Shown here: piece by piece, positions 1-9,740 of the stretch
How the letters are laid out: each line of letters opens with the position of its first letter
Numbering within the stretch: position 1 is the stretch's first letter
Made by a program: the position numbers and the translations under genes
Source of the DNA: Orobanche coerulescens
Taxonomy: Eukaryota > Streptophyta > Magnoliopsida > Lamiales > Orobanchaceae
Assembly: GCA_033398695.1 (NCBI GenBank)
Contig: CM065811.1
Span: 74,032,001-74,096,000, forward strand
DNA: 64,000 bases
Direction of reading: 5' to 3'
Notes under the pieces: generated by a model
Seen by the model: only the letters and a program-made list of their open reading frames with translations
The model's database searches: none
What the model was told of the DNA's origin: nothing

Positions 1-893
1 GAAGAGATCTTCCCTAATCGTCCAAAATCGCCCGAAATTGCCCAAGGAAGGAGGTGAGATGAGAAAATGACGAAACTGGACTGAACTGTCCTATATATAC
101 TAAACCCAGCTTAGCGCACACTAGCTCCTATGATTAGCGTGCTCTTGTGGGTTCACCGGGTAGTCCAGTACCCACTGCCTACATCGTTAGCGTGTGCTAC
201 GTACTTGGTAGTGTGCGTTAACGCCTCTTATTAGCGTACGTTAACCTTGTGTTAGCGTGCGCTACCTGGTAGTTGATGCCCAGAATATTGGAGTCCAAAA
301 CCTACTGTCCTCTGCCTTGCTCGCCTTAGCGTGCGCTACACCTATAACTTTGCGTGCGCTACTAATACCATTAGCGTACTTTATTATCCACTCGTAGCGT
401 GTGCTATGAATTATTCCATTTCAGCCCAGTACCTACTGGACTGTCTGAACAAGCCTTAGCGCGCGCTACACTGATTGCTTAACGTGCATTATCCAAACTA
501 CTAGCATGCGCTATTTCCCATTTATAGCGTGCGCTACTACAACTCAAATTCAGTCCAGTGCCTTCTGGACAGTCTGCCTCAAATGCACTAGCGTGCACTA
601 ATACTGAACGTTAGCATGGGCTACCAGTACTCAATTAGCATGCGCTAAAAAAGTATGTAGCGTACGCTACTCTTCACATCCACGCAACCAAAATATGATG
701 ATGATGATAATATCCTCGTATCGATTCTCAAAACAAGGTTGAATGACGAATGATAACTGATATACGATTCAAATTACGCCGAAAGGTGAATACAATGAAT
801 GAATATGAATGATGAATGATTATTAATGAGTTAAAAATTATTGAGTGACAATTTACTGAATGATAATGAATGAATTTACAACCGGGTATTATA
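1..893 (-). repeat. E1 3' LTR, partial (U3 side)
   Basis: It matches 22818-23707 nearly base for base. On the minus strand it begins with TATAATACCCGG at 893, the other copy having TGTAATACCCGG, so the terminal TG has mutated to TA. A TATATATA box lies near 92-99, with the palindrome array upstream of it in the sense direction (113-669). The LTR continues outside the window. Confidence 0.9.
113..669 (-). repeat. Array of TAGCGCACGCTA-type palindromes in E1 3' LTR
   Basis: About 18 intact or degenerate copies of a 12-bp near-palindrome, read on the plus strand as TAGCGTGCGCTA with variants such as TAGCGTACGCTA, TAGCATGCGCTA and TAGCGCGCGCTA. Spacing is irregular, mostly 15-45 bp. The array ends next to the TATA box, so it sits where upstream promoter elements are expected. 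The spacers are not repeated, so this is a cluster of short sites and not an ordinary tandem repeat. Confidence 0.85.
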
Positions 894-930
894 TACTCCT
901 CCCTTAAAAAGAGTTTCGTCCCCAAAACCA
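894..930 (-). promoter_or_regulatory. E1 polypurine tract with preceding half-palindrome
   Basis: On the minus strand GGGGACGAAACTC is followed by TTTTTAAGGGAGGAGTA, which abuts the 3' LTR at 893. The purine run is the expected plus-strand primer of an LTR retrotransposon. The GACGAAAC motif recurs at the same place in E3, E4, E5, E6 and E7. Confidence 0.8.
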
Positions 931-939
931 AGTGTCAAA

Positions 940-2133
940 CAATTCGGGATAACTCTCCTGCATACTATCCTCAGTTTCCCAAGTAGCCTCTTAGACTCAA
1001 TGTCTAGACCACTGAATCTTAACCAAAGGAGTTGTCTTGTTCCTCAACTGTTTGATACGTCGCTCTAGGACTCGTACAGGACGCTCCTCATACGAATGAT
1101 CATCCGCGATCTCAATTTCATCGAACTGAAGTATGTGACTCGGATCAGCAACATACTTCCGCAACTGAGAGACGTGAAACACATTATGAATTCGGCTCAA
1201 CGCCGGAGGTAAGGCCAATCGATAAGCCAGCTCGCCTACTCGATCCAAAATCTCAAACGGTCCAATGAATCTCGGACTCAACTTACCTCGATTCTCAAAA
1301 CAGAAGATACATCGACTCGGAGATACCTTGACCAAAACGTGGTCACCTTCCTCGAACTCTAATGGTCGACGAAGATTATCTGCATATGATTTTTGTCGAC
1401 TCTGAGCGGTCAACAAACGACTCCTGATTAGTGCTACCTTCTCACGAGCAGCTATAAGCATATCGGGCTCAGTGCCGATTGATTCTGATAAGTCATCCTA
1501 ATACAAGGGAGATCGACAACGATGACCATACAAGGCCTCGTAAGGTGCCATCTTAATCGAAGCATGCCAACTGTTATTGTGTGTGAACTCGATCAACGGT
1601 AGTTGGGCTTTCCAATCATCTTTCCAATCGAGAACACATGCTCTCAACATGTCCTCCAACGTCTGAATAGTTCGCTCTAATTGTCCGTCGGATTGAGGGT
1701 GAAAAGCTGTGCTGAAATTAAGCTGAGTTCCCATGGCACGATGAACTGATTTCCAAAAATGTGACACGAATCGCCCGTCACGATAAAAAACGATACTCTT
1801 AGGAGTACCGTGCAATCTTATTATCTCTTTTATGAACAACTGGGCAAGTCTCTCGGGACCCCACGTATCCTTAATCTCAAGGAAATGAGCTGACTTAGTT
1901 AAGCGGTCCACAATTACCCAAATTGTATTCATGCCACGACAACTTGTCGGCAAACTCGTGATGAAGTACATTGAAATATCCTCCCACTTTCACTCTGGAA
2001 TAGGAGCGGTTTCAGCATACCCGCCGGTCGCTGATGTTCTATCTTGACTTGCTGACAGGTTAAACATCTCGAAACAAATTCTGCGACTTCTCGCTTGATA
2101 TTACTCCACCAGTAATTTTGTTTCAAGTCTTTG
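940..2133 (-). pseudogene. E1 integrase, C-terminal two thirds (broken)
   Basis: Minus-strand pieces give, in order, the CX2C half of the zinc-binding domain (CLTC, 1929-2126), the catalytic core (1498-1971) and the C-terminal domain (997-1461) with GPFEIL and FHVSQLRKY motifs. The tail after KIQWSRH, with EATWETED, is chromodomain-like but holds two stops. A frameshift lies near 1990-2010, and a Trp codon has become TAG at 1498-1500. Both catalytic Asp positions are changed: MYF where E3 has MDF, and VFYRDG where E3 has VSDRDG. The third catalytic residue, Glu in LERTIQ, remains. E2 cuts the gene at 2133/2134; the upstream part resumes at 17302. Confidence 0.88.
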
Positions 2134-2855
2134 TGATACGAATTCTCTCTTGAGATGTGAATTCGCTATCGATACAGCGGAAGGCTTTTTGACGAGCGGA
2201 AGCTATCAGCAAGAAACTGTCGGGAACTGACAACAACAGTTCGCTACAGCAACAATATTGACGAGTAGTATGCGCGCGTGATGGAGACGGTAATTCGATA
2301 CAGCCACAAGGTAGGAACTTGGACAAATTTATAAGACTTGAAACAGGCCACCCCCAAACAGCGATACTCGAAACAGCACATTTTGGACGGAAGCGAATTT
2401 GAAACAGGAAACAAGTTCGAAGAATCGAACAATACTTTATGCGAAATATCGGACAAGTATAAAATTGTATCAAAAAGCAAACAGAATATCGAAACAAGAT
2501 GTAAACAGATGTTTTTATCAAATTAGACCTATAATTTGATAAAGTGATTTCTCCTTAAGACCTATTGAGAATCAATCAGATTAATACTCGAAATGCGTCG
2601 AATAAAAACCAAGTTTTGATGAAAAGCATTCACCAGGGAAAAACACAAAGTGTTCTTATTTCTTCAACATTCGATTATCCTTCATTACAACTCTACTGCC
2701 ACTATTTATAGGTAAAAAGTGGCCCACCCAAATAATTTAACTATTACAAGTTGTTCTTTAAAATAATGAAAAGATAATAAAAGGTTCCCCATGTCACTTG
2801 TTGACAAAAGTGAAAGTTGGGTCTTTGTCTCCAAGTTGCTTGCTGACAGCCGCCT
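2134..2855 (-). repeat. E2 3' LTR, outer part
   Basis: It corresponds to 16327-17054 of the intact 5' LTR. E3 interrupts it after CGCCT at 2851-2855. A CTATAAATAG promoter motif (minus strand) lies near 2702-2711. Unlike the Tekay-like LTRs in this window, no short-palindrome array is visible. Confidence 0.9.
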
Positions 2856-3109
2856 TGTAATATCCGAATTTTTCTTTCCCTTGTAATTGTATTTCCGGTG
2901 TAATTCTCGATTTTAGTGACCCTCGAGTATCCTTCAGTGTAACTTTTCCGTTATCTTTTGATCTGATTCTCGTAATTGTTGTGCGGAACCGCCGTTTCGG
3001 GGTTGCCGTGGATTCATTCTATGCTATGATGCGTTTTGAGGTGTTCCGTTTGACGTTTCGTTCATAATCCGGTATTTTGGGTCGTTTATATTCTGTATCT
3101 AGCGCACGC

Positions 3110-3598
3110 TAAATTTCCTGTATATCGCACGCTAGAAATCCATTCGTAGCGCACGCTAACGATTTAGCCCTGGGAGTGGCAGTTCAGCTCCCAGCCCTCT
3201 GGACTATCGGATTAGCGCACGCTATCTCGTCTAGCGCACGCTAATGTCGGGAGACTAGCGCACGTTAAATTGTTCGGTAGCGCGCGCTAGTGCGACTGTC
3301 GATCTTGGGCGGTTTACTACGAACTCAATCGATGCTAGTTAGCGCACGCTTCGCTGGTATGGTAGCGCACGCTAACGGGTCGAGTGAGGTTTGGGCGGTT
3401 AGCTCTTGGACTCGGGCGATGTTCGAGTAGCGCACGCTATTGGTCGATAGCGCGCGCTACCGAGAGGTTATTAGCGCACGCTACGCATGTATGGTAGCGC
3501 ACGCTAACGGCCAAAACAGCTTCGGATGGACGCTAACAGGAGGGTTTGTAACCCTATCCGTTAGCGCACGCTAACCTTGAGGTCTTAGCGTGCGCTAA
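3110..3598 (+). repeat. TAGCGCACGCTA palindrome array, E3 5' LTR
   Basis: About 15 copies of TAGCGCACGCTA or one- to two-base variants (TAGCGCGCGCTA, TAGCGTGCGCTA), for example at 3110, 3147, 3213, 3232 and 3560. The array stops about 12 bp before the TATA box. Spacers are unrelated to each other. Placement suggests repeated binding sites in the U3 promoter; that function is inference. Confidence 0.88.
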
Positions 3599-3609
3599 CA
3601 CTCCACGGC

Positions 3610-3617
3610 TATATAAA
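3610..3617 (+). promoter_or_regulatory. E3 5' LTR TATA box
   Basis: TATATAAA in GGCTATATAAACC, directly downstream of the palindrome array. Transcription would start about 30 bp further on. The 3' LTR has the same box at 10501-10508. Confidence 0.7.
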
Positions 3618-4231
3618 CCAGGGAGTTGACCGAGATAATCACAAAATCTCATTTCTTCCTCTTTCCGCGGCCGAGCGACTCCAGAGACGATTTGAGGCGA
3701 TTCTCTTCTTCCAATCACTTCAGAGATCCTTGTGCTTGAGTTCTTGGTGTAAGACTAACATCATCCACTTGTGTTTCTCATCCTAAATCCAAGGTAATCT
3801 CTTAGAACCCTACTTTTGGATAATTTGGGGTTTTGGGATTTTCTTCCGATCCGTTCCGTTTCGTTGATGGATTCATGATGAATATTATTAATCTTGTTGG
3901 TATTCTTAGTTTCCCTACGGATTCATGGTATATTTCGTGATTTTTACGGAATCGAGAGGGTTTGGTTGTGGTCCGCCCTCGTTGTTGTTTATATACGAAT
4001 ATACATGAATCGTAGGCGGGTTTCGGGTGTATTCCATTTCCATAATCGTCTAGAGTTGGTTGTGATTGTGTTATTCGAATCGTTAGGTTCATTTCCGCCG
4101 GTTCCTTGCGGTCGTGTTCAACTCTTCCGTTCCGTTCGTGTCATCGTCTAATTAATCGAGGCAAGTATCCTTATGAACTTACAATCTTGACATAGTAGTT
4201 TTGTATGAGAAATTGCGTGTGTGTGTATGCT

Positions 4232-4370
4232 CACTACGGGTTAGACTCGACGGGGTCTCGGTAGGGTTCCACGAAGCTGTGGGACCGCGAGCTTGCTTTT
4301 AACCACTGTGGGTTAGATCCGACGGGGTCTCGCGAGGATCCACGAAGGCGTGGTCCGCGGTTAATTGTGG
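4232..4370 (+). repeat. 72-bp direct duplication in E3 LTR
   Basis: Two adjacent units beginning CACTACGGGTTAG and CACTGTGGGTTAG, each containing GACGGGGTCTCG and a CCACGAAG motif. The same pair occurs at about 11123-11260 (E3 3' LTR), 39317-39455 and 44587-44725 (E5 LTRs). It is therefore an ancestral feature of this LTR lineage. Confidence 0.8.
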
Positions 4371-4857
4371 TGCATTTTTACAAATGTGGTTTGATCATTG
4401 GCATTTAGGAAATGAGTATTTTGGAACTATGTTTTCTTGAATTGCATGCATTACTATATGTGTAAGATGTAAGTCGTTCATCTGTTACTTGTACTAGCGT
4501 AATTGCTAACCCCTCTGGGGACCCGTTTCGGGAAATTCGTTTATGAATTTGGTCGGAGTTCATCGAGGCAATGGCGCTGGACCAGTACACGGATGATGGC
4601 CGTGCGTGATGATTGTGCACGAGTGATGTTTTAGTGTCTTTTACCTCTTCGTCTTTTGTGGTTTTGAACTAATAGTTGTACTCGAGTACTTAAGGGGTTC
4701 TTGTTCGTTTGGATTGTATCGTTGCTTATTATGTTGTGTTGGATGATGATGTTATATTGACCGGTTGAACCGGGTGGTTTATTCTGTTTTGCGTCTTTAT
4801 GACATGGTGTTGGTTTGTCATTTATGTGAGTCGATGAGTATGATGCTGTTCAGCCTG

Positions 4858-4880
4858 GTGGGTCCCATATAGGGATTCAC
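4858..4880 (+). promoter_or_regulatory. U5 stem-loop, E3 5' LTR
   Basis: Arms GTGGGTCCC and GGGATTCAC pair over nine positions, including two G-U pairs, around a 5-base loop, about 40 bp before the LTR end. The equivalent site in E1, E4, E5, E6, E7 and E9 also forms a stem. The 3' LTR copy is 11756-11778. Confidence 0.6.
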
Positions 4881-4924
4881 GGCACTGTAATATACCTCGA
4901 ATATCTTGAGGGTGTTACAGAAAA

Positions 4925-4936
4925 TGGTATCGGAGC
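4925..4936 (+). promoter_or_regulatory. E3 primer binding site
   Basis: TGGTATCGGAGC, five bases after the 5' LTR, matches the plant initiator-tRNA-Met primer site TGGTATCAGAGC at 11 of 12 positions. It primes minus-strand DNA synthesis. Confidence 0.88.
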
Positions 4937-5154
4937 TAGGTTTATGGATACCTAGGCTTGTCGGTTTATTGGGTCTTGTGGTTTTTGTTATGCACATCAT
5001 CGTCACGTTTCCATGATTCCGGTACTACCAGTGTCCGTAAGTTTTCCTTCCTCTGTTCATTAATTCCTTGTATCGTGCCCTTGATTCTCGACTTGTAATT
5101 GTTCTTTTCTTGTACTGATCCTCGTATGGCTTTTGCTACTTATTTAACTCCAGT

Positions 5155-6345
5155 ATGGACGCTGGAAGAGGTCGTGGTCGCGGTCGTGGTCGTGGACGCG
5201 GCCGGGGACGTGGCGGCCGGTGGGCGGCCACGTCACGATCTTCGAGGCCGGCGATCTGGCGGCCGTCATAGCCATGCTTCTTCTCGGGAGCGTGCGATCT
5301 TGGTATTGCGGCCGTTATGCAACGAGATGGTGAACCAAATGGCGGCAATAGCTCGGGCGGTTGAACCGGATCGAGCCCATGCTAATCGGGGCGGAGCGGA
5401 CCGATGGCTCCAAGATGTCATCAAGATGCATCCTCCTCGGTTTCGGGAGCTTGGACCCGATTGGTGGGAAGGGTGGATCAAGGAGATATCTAAGGTCTTC
5501 ATTGCCACTAAGCATCACGAGGAACGTAGAGTCCCTATTGCTCAATATTTTCTCACGGGGGCCTACGATTTGGTGGGAGGCCGTTGGGCCCAAAGACCAT
5601 CTTTGCCGTGGGCTGAGTTTCAAGAGTTGATGGAGATCGAATATTGCCGTGGCGATCAGATGTGCTCGGGTACATGCTTTTATGATGCTCAACCACGGGA
5701 TATCCCCGTAGCTCAAGCTATTGCCGATTTTAACAAAGAGTTGGGTTATGTGAAGACCCAGTTGTCGAGGAGAGTGACAAGATTTTCCATTTCTCCAGAC
5801 GGATGAAGTTGCGATTCGGGACTATATGTCGGGGCTCGTATGCACTACATTGAAGGATTATCGAGTAGGGCCCTTGCTTATGATATGCAGCGGCGAGTGC
5901 GGCGGCTGCGAGTAAGAAGCGAAGTCCGCAGGAACTTTTCGGGCCACAAAAGTGGGGGTCGTGAGAAATTTCAATCGCTAACTTTTCCATTGGTGGTGGC
6001 CCATCTCGATCTCTTGGGTTTCCCGTAGGGCTGCGGTGCCCCTTCTCGAGAGGTGAAATGCTTTAAGCGTGGCGGCGAGGCCACATCGGCCGTGTTTGTC
6101 CGAACCCTTTCTTGACGTGTAATCGGTGTGGCGGTCGGGTCACAAAGTCAGCTGTCTTGATAGGAGAAAATCCTTGGTACCGGGCTTCCATTCGGCGCCT
6201 AGGGAACCAAGTGTGAATCGGGTCGTTTGCTCCTTAATCTCCGCCGAGTGCTAGTCGGGAGAGGTCGGGTCGACCCTCAAGAGGAGCTTCCGGTGTCGGC
6301 TCGCCCATCCGCGGGTTTATGAGATGCGGAAGACCGATGACCAGC
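5155..6345 (+). pseudogene. E3 gag (capsid/nucocapsid), frameshifted
   Basis: The likely start is ATG at 5155, opening an Arg-Gly repeat (GRGRGRG) typical of Gag in this group. The frame is lost within 150 bp. The capsid part continues in another frame to 5806, with RWLQDVIKMHPPRF and DWWEGWIKEISKVF. Zinc-knuckle residues are recognisable but out of frame near 6055-6150. Gag would form the virus-like particle that packages element RNA. The damage is mostly one- or two-base deletions rather than substitutions. Confidence 0.8.
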
Positions 6346-6352
6346 GACTACC

Positions 6353-6700
6353 GTGGCGGCAGTACCGTTTATATTCTTTCTCATCTGTCGGTGTGCTTTT
6401 CGATTAGGTGCTACGCATTCGTTCATATCTACGGATTGTGTACGTCGTTTGAGTCTCGACCGTTTGACGCCTTGTGAGCCCTTCATCGTTAAGCTTCCTA
6501 GCGGTGATAGGATCGTTGGTGATCGGGAGGTTCGAGGCCCATTCTGTGCTTATTTGTGAGAGGACTTGGCCCTCTAATCTTATTGTTGTGAGTATCGAGG
6601 GTGAGGATTTGATTCTTGGTGATGGTAGCTCGAGCGGCATGGTGCGATCATGAACTACCGCACGAGAATCATCACTATGTTAGCCGAGGACGGCAAGAGC
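6353..6700 (+). pseudogene. E3 aspartic protease fragment
   Basis: GATHSFIST (from about 6410) corresponds to the D-S/T-G-A-S/T-H-S-F-I active site of Gypsy protease. The catalytic Asp is missing, the text reading RLGATHSF. SLDRLTPCEPFIVKLPSGDR follows, as in the E6 protease. The frame breaks near 6558. In an active element the protease matures the Gag-Pol polyprotein. Confidence 0.78.
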
Positions 6701-6859
6701 ACTCTTTCGCGGGGCGAAAGAGGGAAACAGTCGTTATTAATGCCTTGAAGGCGATGAGTCTCTGCGAAAGGGGTGTCTTGGTTATTGGTGCTATGCCTTG
6801 AAGGCGGAGGATGGTGGAGTCGAGCTTTCGTCGATTCCGGTCGTTAATGAGTTTCTGAT

Positions 6860-7770
6860 GTATTTCTGACGAGTTACGGGATTGCCACCGGATCGTGAGG
6901 TTGAGTTTGCTATAGAGTTAGAGCCGGCGCGGCTCTATTTCGAAGGCGCCGTATCGCATGGCACCTTGAGAGATGGCGAGTTGAAGAAGCGGTTGAGCGA
7001 GCTTCTTGAGTCGGGGTATGTTCGACCAGCGCCTCTCCTTGGGGCGCACCGGTCTGTTTGTGCGGAAGAAGGATGGTTCACTACGTTTGTGTATCGACTA
7101 TCGCGAACTAAACAAGGTGACCATCAAGAACAAGTATCCTTTGCCGAGAATTGATGACTTGTTAGATCGATTGCGAGGAGCTACGGTATTCTCGAAAATT
7201 GATTTTAAATCGGGGTACTATCGACTCCGGGTGAGAGAGTCCGATGTGCCAAGAAACGACTTTTCGGTCGAGATACGGACATTATGAGTTTGTAGTTATG
7301 CCTTTCGGGTTAACTAATGCGCGGCGGTGTTCATGCGGTTGATGAACAAAGTTTTTATCGAGTATTTGGATAAGTGCGTCGTCGTCTTTATTGTGATATT
7401 CTTATTTATTCGAAGAATGAGGAAGAGCATGCCCATCATTTACGGGTAGTATTAAACATTTTGAGGACCGAGCAACTCTATGCAAAGTTCTCGAAATGTG
7501 AGTTCTGAAGGAAGTGATGTTTTTAGGTCACGTGATTTCGGTAGGGGGTTCGTGTGGATCATGAGAAGATTGAGGCCGTATTGGATTGGGCACCGCCCAA
7601 GAATGTGAAGGAGCTCCGTAGTTTCTTGGGTTTAGTGGCTACTACCGTAGGTTCGTCGAGGTTTCTCGGCGGCTCGACCACTTACACGATTGCTCTAGAA
7701 ATCGAGAAGTTAAATGCGGAATGACGAGAGGCGATCGAGTTTTGAGGAATCGAAGAAGCGTTTGACTTCA
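6860..7770 (+). pseudogene. E3 reverse transcriptase, frameshifted
   Basis: Motifs appear in order across several frames: [18 protein letters not shown] (about 7060-7120), [13 protein letters not shown] (7195-7235), then [11 protein letters not shown] (about 7290-7325). The catalytic FIDD motif near 7388-7400 has lost one base, so the first Asp codon is destroyed. Later RT text (HLRVVLNIL and LGHVIS types) is also interrupted. Confidence 0.85.
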
Positions 7771-7779
7771 GCCCCGATT

Positions 7780-8190
7780 TGGCATTGCCATGTGGCAACG
7801 AGGTTTTGCCGTTTATAGCGATGCTTGGTCGTGGTCTTGGGTGTGTATTAATGCAAAGACGGTAAGACCATTGCCTTTGCGTCGAGACAGATTGAGGCCG
7901 TATGAGCTTAACTACCCTACTCATGATTTGGAGTTAGCGGCGATCGTTTTGCGATCAAGATTTGGCGTCACTATCTTTTCCGCTCTGCATGCGATTTTTA
8001 CCGATCATAAAAATCAAATACATATTTACTCGGAGAGTTAAATATGAGGCGAGAGGAGGTGGTTAGAGTTGATTAAGGATTATGACCTCGAAATCCTTTA
8101 TCATCCGGGCAAGGCGACGTCGTGGCCGACGCCTTGAGTCGAGAAACCGATTGCGTTGCGAACGCTTGAGATCCTTACGTCTCGGTCGAG
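7780..8190 (+). pseudogene. E3 RNase H, frameshifted
   Basis: The YSDAS active-site text is visible near 7810-7825, then [19 protein letters not shown] (7890-7947) and TDHKN near 8007-8021. HPGKA/VADALSR follows near 8100-8140 with a base missing. The enzyme removes RNA from the RNA-DNA hybrid. At least four indels break the frame. Confidence 0.82.
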
Positions 8191-8202
8191 CTTCGGAGGG
8201 CC

Positions 8203-9705
8203 TTGATCGAGTTAGATGTTGAGGTCTCGTTGGGAGGTGTCGGGCAACTTTGTACTTTAGAGATTTCGTCATCCTTGATCGGCGAAATTAAGCTGAAGCA
8301 ATCAGAGGATCCGATGATTACTCAAATCCGAGAGAACGTTCTTAAGGGAAAGTCTCCTGGGTTTGTGATTCACGAGGATGGTATTTTGAGATTCCAGAGT
8401 CGGCTTTGTGTGCCGAAGGACTCAGAGTTGAGGCAGAGTATTTTACGGGAGGCCCATGCTACACCTTACTCCGTTCATCCTGGTTCAAGTAAGATGTACA
8501 AGGACTTGAGAAGGAACTTCTGGTGGAATGACATGAAGGATGAGGTCGCACAGTTTGTAGCGAGATGTTTGACTTGTCAGCAGGTCAAAATCGAGCATCA
8601 GAGACTGGATGGGTTATTGCAGTCACTTCCCATTCCGGAATGGAAATGGGAGGATATATCGATGGACTTCGTCACGAGTTTGCCGAGATCGAGGTCGGGC
8701 ATGAATATGGTATGGGTGATTGTTGATCGTCTGACCAAGTCGGCACATTTTCTGGGCATCAAGGACACTTGGGGCCCGGAGAAGTTGGCTCGTGTGTTTA
8801 TCGCGCAGATTGTGAGACTTCACGGTACTCCGAAGTCTATTGTTTCGGATCGTGATGGCCGTTTCGTGTCGCACTTCTGGCAGGCGGTGCATAAGGCGTT
8901 GGGTACCCGTTTACACTTGAGTACCTCTTTTCATCCCCAGTCAGATGATCAATCGGAACGCACTATCCAGACGTTCGAGGACTTGTTACGTGCCTGTGCT
9001 CTCGATTGGAGTAGTGACTGGGAGGAACATTTGCCGCTGATCGAATTCACGTACAACAACAGTTGGCATGCGTCGATTCGGATGGCCCCGTATGAGGCAC
9101 TTTACGGGCGGCGATGTCGATCACCGATTTGTTGGAATGAGGCGTCCGATTTGGTCGGGACCGAGCCGGATGTTGTTTTAGAGACGAGGCGGAAGATAGA
9201 GTTAATTCGGGAACGGATGTTGACTGCCCAGAGTCGACAGAAGTCGTATGCCGACATCCGTCGTCGACCTTTGGAATTCGAGGTGGGAGACTATGTTTTG
9301 CTAAAGGTGTCGCCTACGAAGGGAGTTTTTCGTTTCGGGAAGAAAGGGAAGTTGAGTCCGAGATTTATCGGCCCCTTCGAGATCCTCGAGCGAGTAGGTG
9401 GGTTGGCATACCGTTTGGCGTTACCTCCGGCCTTGAGTCATGTTCATAGCGTTTTCCATGTTTCCCAGTTGAGGAAATATGTCCCGGATCCTAGTCACAT
9501 CATTGATTATGGAGAGATTGATGTCGCCGAAGATGTTACTTTCGAAGAGCGCCCTTTGAAGATTTTGGAGCATCGTGAGAAACGATTGAGGCATAAGACC
9601 ATACCTTTGGTCAAGGTGCAGTGGTCGAGACACGGTGTCGAGGAGGCAACTTGGGAAACCGAGGATAGCATGCGTGCTAGGTACCCCGAGTTGTTTGTTC
9701 CTTAA
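8203..9705 (+). CDS. E3 integrase, intact 500-codon frame
   Basis: Inserts element cDNA into chromosomes. The zinc-binding domain has His85, His92, Cys122 and Cys125. The catalytic core has Asp155 (ISMDF), Asp216 (VSDRD) and Glu252 (SERTIQ), exactly 35 residues separating the last two (DD35E). The C-terminal part has GPFEIL and FHVSQLRKYVP (about 390-427). The end, VQWSRHGVEEATWETED to YPELF (472-498), is chromodomain-like. The indicated start is simply the first Met after the last upstream frameshift; in an active element this is the end of a Gag-Pol polyprotein. It is the only full-length enzyme domain without a stop in the window. Every upstream domain is broken, so E3 cannot move by itself. 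Confidence 0.92.
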   Translation: MIELDVEVSLGGVGQLCTLEISSSLIGEIKLKQSEDPMITQIRENVLKGKSPGFVIHEDGILRFQSRLCVPKDSELRQSILREAHATPYSVHPGSSKMYKDLRRNFWWNDMKDEVAQFVARCLTCQQVKIEHQRLDGLLQSLPIPEWKWEDISMDFVTSLPRSRSGMNMVWVIVDRLTKSAHFLGIKDTWGPEKLARVFIAQIVRLHGTPKSIVSDRDGRFVSHFWQAVHKALGTRLHLSTSFHPQSDDQSERTIQTFEDLLRACALDWSSDWEEHLPLIEFTYNNSWHASIRMAPYEALYGRRCRSPICWNEASDLVGTEPDVVLETRRKIELIRERMLTAQSRQKSYADIRRRPLEFEVGDYVLLKVSPTKGVFRFGKKGKLSPRFIGPFEILERVGGLAYRLALPPALSHVHSVFHVSQLRKYVPDPSHIIDYGEIDVAEDVTFEERPLKILEHREKRLRHKTIPLVKVQWSRHGVEEATWETEDSMRARYPELFVP

Positions 9706-9740
9706 GTTTCGGGACGAAACTTATTTTTAGAGGGGTAGAA
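9704..9740 (+). promoter_or_regulatory. E3 hairpin plus polypurine tract
   Basis: The inverted repeat AAGTTTCG-GGA-CGAAACTT overlaps the integrase stop and is followed by a purine-rich run, TTTTTAGAGGGGTAGA, that abuts the 3' LTR. The purine run primes plus-strand DNA synthesis. The hairpin recurs in the same place in other elements here. Confidence 0.8.

Larger units (their letters stand above)
2856..4919 (+). repeat. E3 5' LTR
   Basis: Pairs with 9741-11817. Order: leader with TGTAATATCCG; palindrome array 3110-3598; TATATAAA at 3610-3617; a possible splice donor AAG|GTAATC near 3791; a 72-bp duplicated segment at 4232-4370; an inverted-repeat stem at 4858-4880; TGTTACA at the end. The leader and the part after about 3800 are homologous to the E5 LTR, but the promoter block between them is not. 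Confidence 0.93.

Noticed and set aside
3110..3598. Repeated 12-bp motif resembling a CRISPR array
   Set aside because: Repeats are too short, palindromic and irregularly spaced, and lie in plant LTR promoters.
3894..4151. Conserved open frames shared by E3 and E5 LTRs
   Set aside because: Shared because the LTRs are homologous; they are broken by indels between copies.
5136..5716. Minus-strand open frames opposite E3 gag
   Set aside because: GC-rich Gag sequence read backwards; no family motif.
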